Source: Laguncularia racemosa
Taxonomy: Eukaryota; Streptophyta; Magnoliopsida; Myrtales; Combretaceae
DNA: 64,000 nucleotides
Direction of reading: 5' to 3'
Assembly (NCBI GenBank): GCA_037954665.1
Contig: JBBMOL010000370.1
Span: forward strand, 248,001 to 312,000
In this document: one piece after another, positions 60,430 through 64,000 of the stretch
Layout: each line of letters begins with the position of its first letter
Numbering within the stretch: position 1 is the first letter of the stretch
Notes under the pieces: model-generated
The model's database searches: none
What the model was told of the DNA's origin: nothing
The model's input: only the letters and a program-made list of their open reading frames with translations
Translations under genes and position numbers: made by a program

Positions 60430-61839
60430 TATGTAATAGATAGTTCAATTTATTTGAAAATTTAGATAAAATATTAGAATTATTTTTGTACTCGAAATTG
60501 GAATGCGTGGTCCACCTAGTCTATGTATATTCCGATAGAAATTTGAAAAGAAAATAAATACGGTCTTTTTCTTTTCCTAGTCAACGATGTGTGTGATAAT
60601 CAATGTGCTAACTGCTGATGGATGACTTTAATCAAATCCGATTTGCCTCATCCCCAGTTCTCCACCTAAACTTGACTAAATCATTCAAGAGGAAATTTCG
60701 AGAGTGCTTCCTTATATAAAATCATGTATTGTTACGGATTTATTATATGATCCCATCAATATTTTTAATTTTTGCTGTGTACTCCTTTTCTTTTTGAGCA
60801 GGCAACGGGACCCCACCCTTTAGTACAAATCTTTGACGATTACACTAAAGCACTTGGACATCTTCACCCAAATTTCAAAATCAGATAAATACTAAATGTT
60901 CTAAAATATTTGTTGATATTAATATAAATAGAGATAAAAAAGCAATTTCTTTTTCATATAAGTTTATTTAATTTAAGTTTTGCGATTAACAAAATCAAAT
61001 GAAAATCGACATTCCTAAAAAAATAATGGTAAACAATTAATTACTTTTAGATAAAAAATAATAATAAGACACTAACAAAGAATTTCTATATCAAGGATTT
61101 TTTGTACATCAACATGTTGCTGATACACATTTTGTGATGTTATAAATTCGTTAATAACTTATCAATCCAGTAAAGATATGTAAGGCTCAATTTGACGTAA
61201 TCAAATATTTAATATGATTCAACCTCAGCTAGGGTTGATTAAGATGGTGCGACAATCATTTTCTCCAAGATCCAGGATCCAATTAAGATAAGCAAACCAG
61301 AAGTTTTATATCAACATTTTGGTAAGATAAAGATACTTTTTAATTAAATAACTATTTACAATCGAAAATATAAATAATTATAATTATTCAAAAGATATTT
61401 ACTATTTAAATATTATTGATATCCATACAAGTAGTGTTTTAATATCAATAAATCTTTCTTCTTCTTCATGTTGAGTATAAACAACTTATTAAAGCCATAT
61501 ATATCTATAAGGCATGCGATGGATATTTGCAATTGGCATATGGATGTGGAAGAGCATAGCAATACATATGTTAGGCCTCAAATATATATTCAATTTTATT
61601 TCTGACAGATCGGTTGACAATTGAATTATATTTCTTTCAAACTGATGTTTCAATATATCTTATTGTCATTTCTGAAATATCTTAGTAGCAAGAGGAAAAT
61701 AAAGCGAAAACGGTTTCAATATAGTAGCGGCATTATATACCGACTATAGTATGGATCCATATTAAAAGTTTCAACAATTCTTTTCTTATACTAATTGAGG
61801 TTTATCTAATGTTGATGTGGTATATAAGCTAATTCATAA
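60430..61839. other. AT-rich DNA, no gene
   Basis: Nothing supported beyond its near-identity to 40432-41829. Confidence 0.5.
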
Positions 61840-63130
61840 ACCCGGGTTGGGAGTTAAACCTTAAAATAAGGTCAATGTGTCTCCTTATTGAAGCATCCCC
61901 TAGCATATAACGATGTCCGTAGTAATGTACTTGTTAATATTGCATGCATATCATGATCTATTACTATTAACCTAAAATAAGTTTGGGTATGTTGATTGTA
62001 TTAGTTGCCTTGATGTGGTTTAGGGTTAGATCAAATCTTCAAGTTGATGTAGTTCAACCTGCAAGATGAACAAACATAAGCTATTAAAGCACTAGAGGTG
62101 TTTTCGACGCTTGGACTTCGACACTCAAGTTAAAGAGGCAGCATAAGGATAACACAATCAAAGTGTATGGGAAGTATCAAATTATCTTACTTGGATGGAA
62201 GGACCTTCTTTTTATAGTGTTATGGAGACGTTCTATTTTAGGTAAGTAGAACTTCCAAAAAATGATTTAGTTATAATAGGAAATATCCACTTAAAGCATG
62301 CTCTTCAAAGGACTTAGGTTACTTTTCTAATTTACGTCAACCTGTTTAGACACTTTCTTATTATGTGGTCATATTGAAATAACATGGGCCTAGAGGCCTT
62401 AAGCCAATTTAGATATATAACACTTGCCCCCTACTCTCATTAGTGTCATAAAACTAATGAGAGTAGAGGTGATATTTTATTTCTTTGCCAAGGTAATAAT
62501 TTGAATGTGTTAGCCAAGCCTATCACTAGTCGAAGGGCATCAATTCGACTTGGGAAGGATGTTGACTAATCTTGACGTTTAGAGGAATCACTCATGACAT
62601 CCAAGAAGCTTCTTTTTGTAACAAATTACTTTGTGTGGGTCGAGTAAGGGTAAGGAGCAATTGATCCGAGCTGAGGTTATTACATCAAGTTGAGTGATTA
62701 TTGTTGAGCTGTGGTAAGTGGATTCTAATCTTAGAGGGCTAACTTTGAGCCTTCGTGAAGACAAAAGGGCTTGCTAGGCATGTATTTTTCTTTTCAATTG
62801 TCAATTTCAAATTTTGTTTGCAAGCGCGAATCTACACATTTGATGCAATAGGACACATGGCAAGATGGGTTGGAGTATTTGCAGAGGCGAAGTAATCTCA
62901 ACACTTCATTTCAGAAGTGTGATATGTGGTGCAATCCTAAGTTGTCTCAAAAAATGCACATATATATTTTGCAACTGCTTATATAAGGCAAAAAACCATC
63001 ATTTTTTACACCTTTTGCATCCTTCGTATTTAGAGTGCCCTTTTACTCTAAGAAGTTCTCAGATTTACTTTCATTCGTTCACACCAATTCTCCATCCTTC
63101 CAATTTCTTAAACAAATCATCACTTTAGGT
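61840..63130 (+). promoter_or_regulatory. LTR-like or promoter region with hairpin and TATA box
   Basis: Less AT-rich than the DNA before it. Holds the perfect 13-bp inverted repeat (62431-62466), a TATATAA box (62980-62986) and a pyrimidine-rich leader before the ATG at 63131. This fits a U3-R region of an LTR or the promoter of the following degenerate ORF. Its terminal boundaries were not found. Confidence 0.45.
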
Positions 63131-64000
63131 ATGTCGGTTTCTTCTTCTTCTTCCCATAATCTCTCAAATATTGTCTAAAAGGTCATTTCCAGTGTAGTAG
63201 GCAATGAGGTAAGGCCCTCAAGTTGACCCCAAGTGCCAACACCAATGGATGAAGAGGTGGATAGTGAGATCCTTAGATCATTTGAAGAGGAAATCGGTGA
63301 GGGGGTTTGTTAAGAATTGGCATTAGACATTTATGCTAATAATGGAGAGGATCGGAAACCATTCTACCTTATATATGATGGACCTTCCTCATTGAGGTTA
63401 GGACTTGATGAGGTGAAGAGTGCTGTTGCATGCAAGGCAGACACCAATGCAATCACATTGTGTTGCGCACCTCTACTAGAAGATCGAGTTTTCTAACCTG
63501 CTTGTCAAAACGGGCGTGTTACTTTAATAATAGACAATTGATTGGTTCTATCTATCTAGTCGCCTTAGGGTGAAGTTAATGAATAGGTTGGTATCCTTAG
63601 TGTATGACTGGAAAGAAAAATTCGTAGTTGTCAAAACACTTAAGGTGCTAGACTTTTGGTTCGCTAGGTGAACTCGATAAGGACTAAACCCATCAAACTT
63701 ATACCATTTGATAAGCACCAGCTGAGATCCTTCTACAAGCCCTTGGGGAGAATGGAAGACCCTTTGATTCCTTAAGCTTTATGCAAATATTTTGAGCAAT
63801 CGATATTAGGGCACTTGGGGGTTTGGACGATGAACTTAGTGAGAAAATGAATGCCTCAAAGAGTTGGAATGAGGCTGAGGATGCTTAAGGTGGAGGTAAA
63901 GGTTAGTGCCTAAGATGTGGTTGACTTAAGGGTGAACCTGTTGACTGCAACTTGGAGACTTGGATTGCTTCATCGAGTTTTCTTTGGTAAGGGCTCTTTT
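63131..64000 (+). pseudogene. Degenerate repeat-derived ORF, runs off the window
   Basis: Same sequence as 43133-44010: MSVSSSSSHNLSNIV, then a stop, then fragments including DEEVDSEILRSFEEEIGEG and IKLIPFDKH. The native frame is interrupted in both copies at the same early points, so these breaks are real and not sequencing errors. Possibly the Transposase_28-like gypsy-type family; low certainty. Confidence 0.35.

Noticed and set aside
1..64000. CRISPR arrays, bacterial operons, rRNA or intact tRNA genes
   Set aside because: None seen; composition and contents are those of a plant nuclear genome.

Overview
This is nuclear DNA of a flowering plant, most likely a eudicot. It is strongly AT-rich and packed with decayed plant transposable elements: Ty1/Copia, Ty3/Gypsy, CACTA (En/Spm), hAT and TRIM. 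One recognisable host gene fragment has a plant signal peptide, a TATA box and a GT splice donor. I see no prokaryotic features, CRISPR array, rRNA or intact tRNA.

The window consists of three contigs joined by two runs of exactly 500 N (31255-31754 and 44719-45218). Contig A (1-31254) carries, in order: the 5' part of a Copia element on the minus strand (1-2621); repeat relics, including a 225-bp hAT-like element with a perfect 8-bp target duplication (8782-9006); a CACTA terminus (ending 12455); a minus-strand Gypsy gag/protease relic with its primer-binding site (about 12540-14287); a hAT transposase relic (about 16650-18965); a Copia RT relic (about 21830-23080); and a large CACTA element on the minus strand (23336-31254). 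The CACTA element has a TNP2-type transposase and a second transposase-like gene, which is split by a fragment of Gypsy 3' end.

Contig B (31755-44718) is, as far as can be compared, wholly contained in contig C: 31755-44010 matches 51769-64000 in the same order and orientation, offset about 20.0 kb. Its first 5-8 kb carries many homopolymer and neighbour-copying differences, as unpolished sequence would. It is best read as a misplaced haplotig or redundant contig, although a true duplication cannot be excluded here.

Contig C (45219-64000) begins with the first exon of a small secreted glycine-rich-type protein gene on the minus strand, whose second exon should lie in the adjacent gap. It then holds a complete but dead Copia element (48705-54063) with 445/460-bp LTRs, CACAC target duplications, an iMet-type primer-binding site and gag-pol. 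That element is crippled by at least 13 in-frame stops, all explicable by C-to-T or G-to-A transitions. Downstream are a three-unit tandem repeat, a TRIM-like mini-LTR element (57441-57814), a 1.35-kb hAT-like non-autonomous element with an 8-bp target duplication (59075-60421), and an LTR-like promoter region with a degenerate ORF running off the edge.

I found no coordinated novel gene system. The most useful observations are the false-duplication signature, the methylation-style decay of the Copia element, the hAT-like family with two independent insertions, a 20-nt exact inverted match between the Copia LTR repeat and the hAT-like element, and the host gene cut by a gap.
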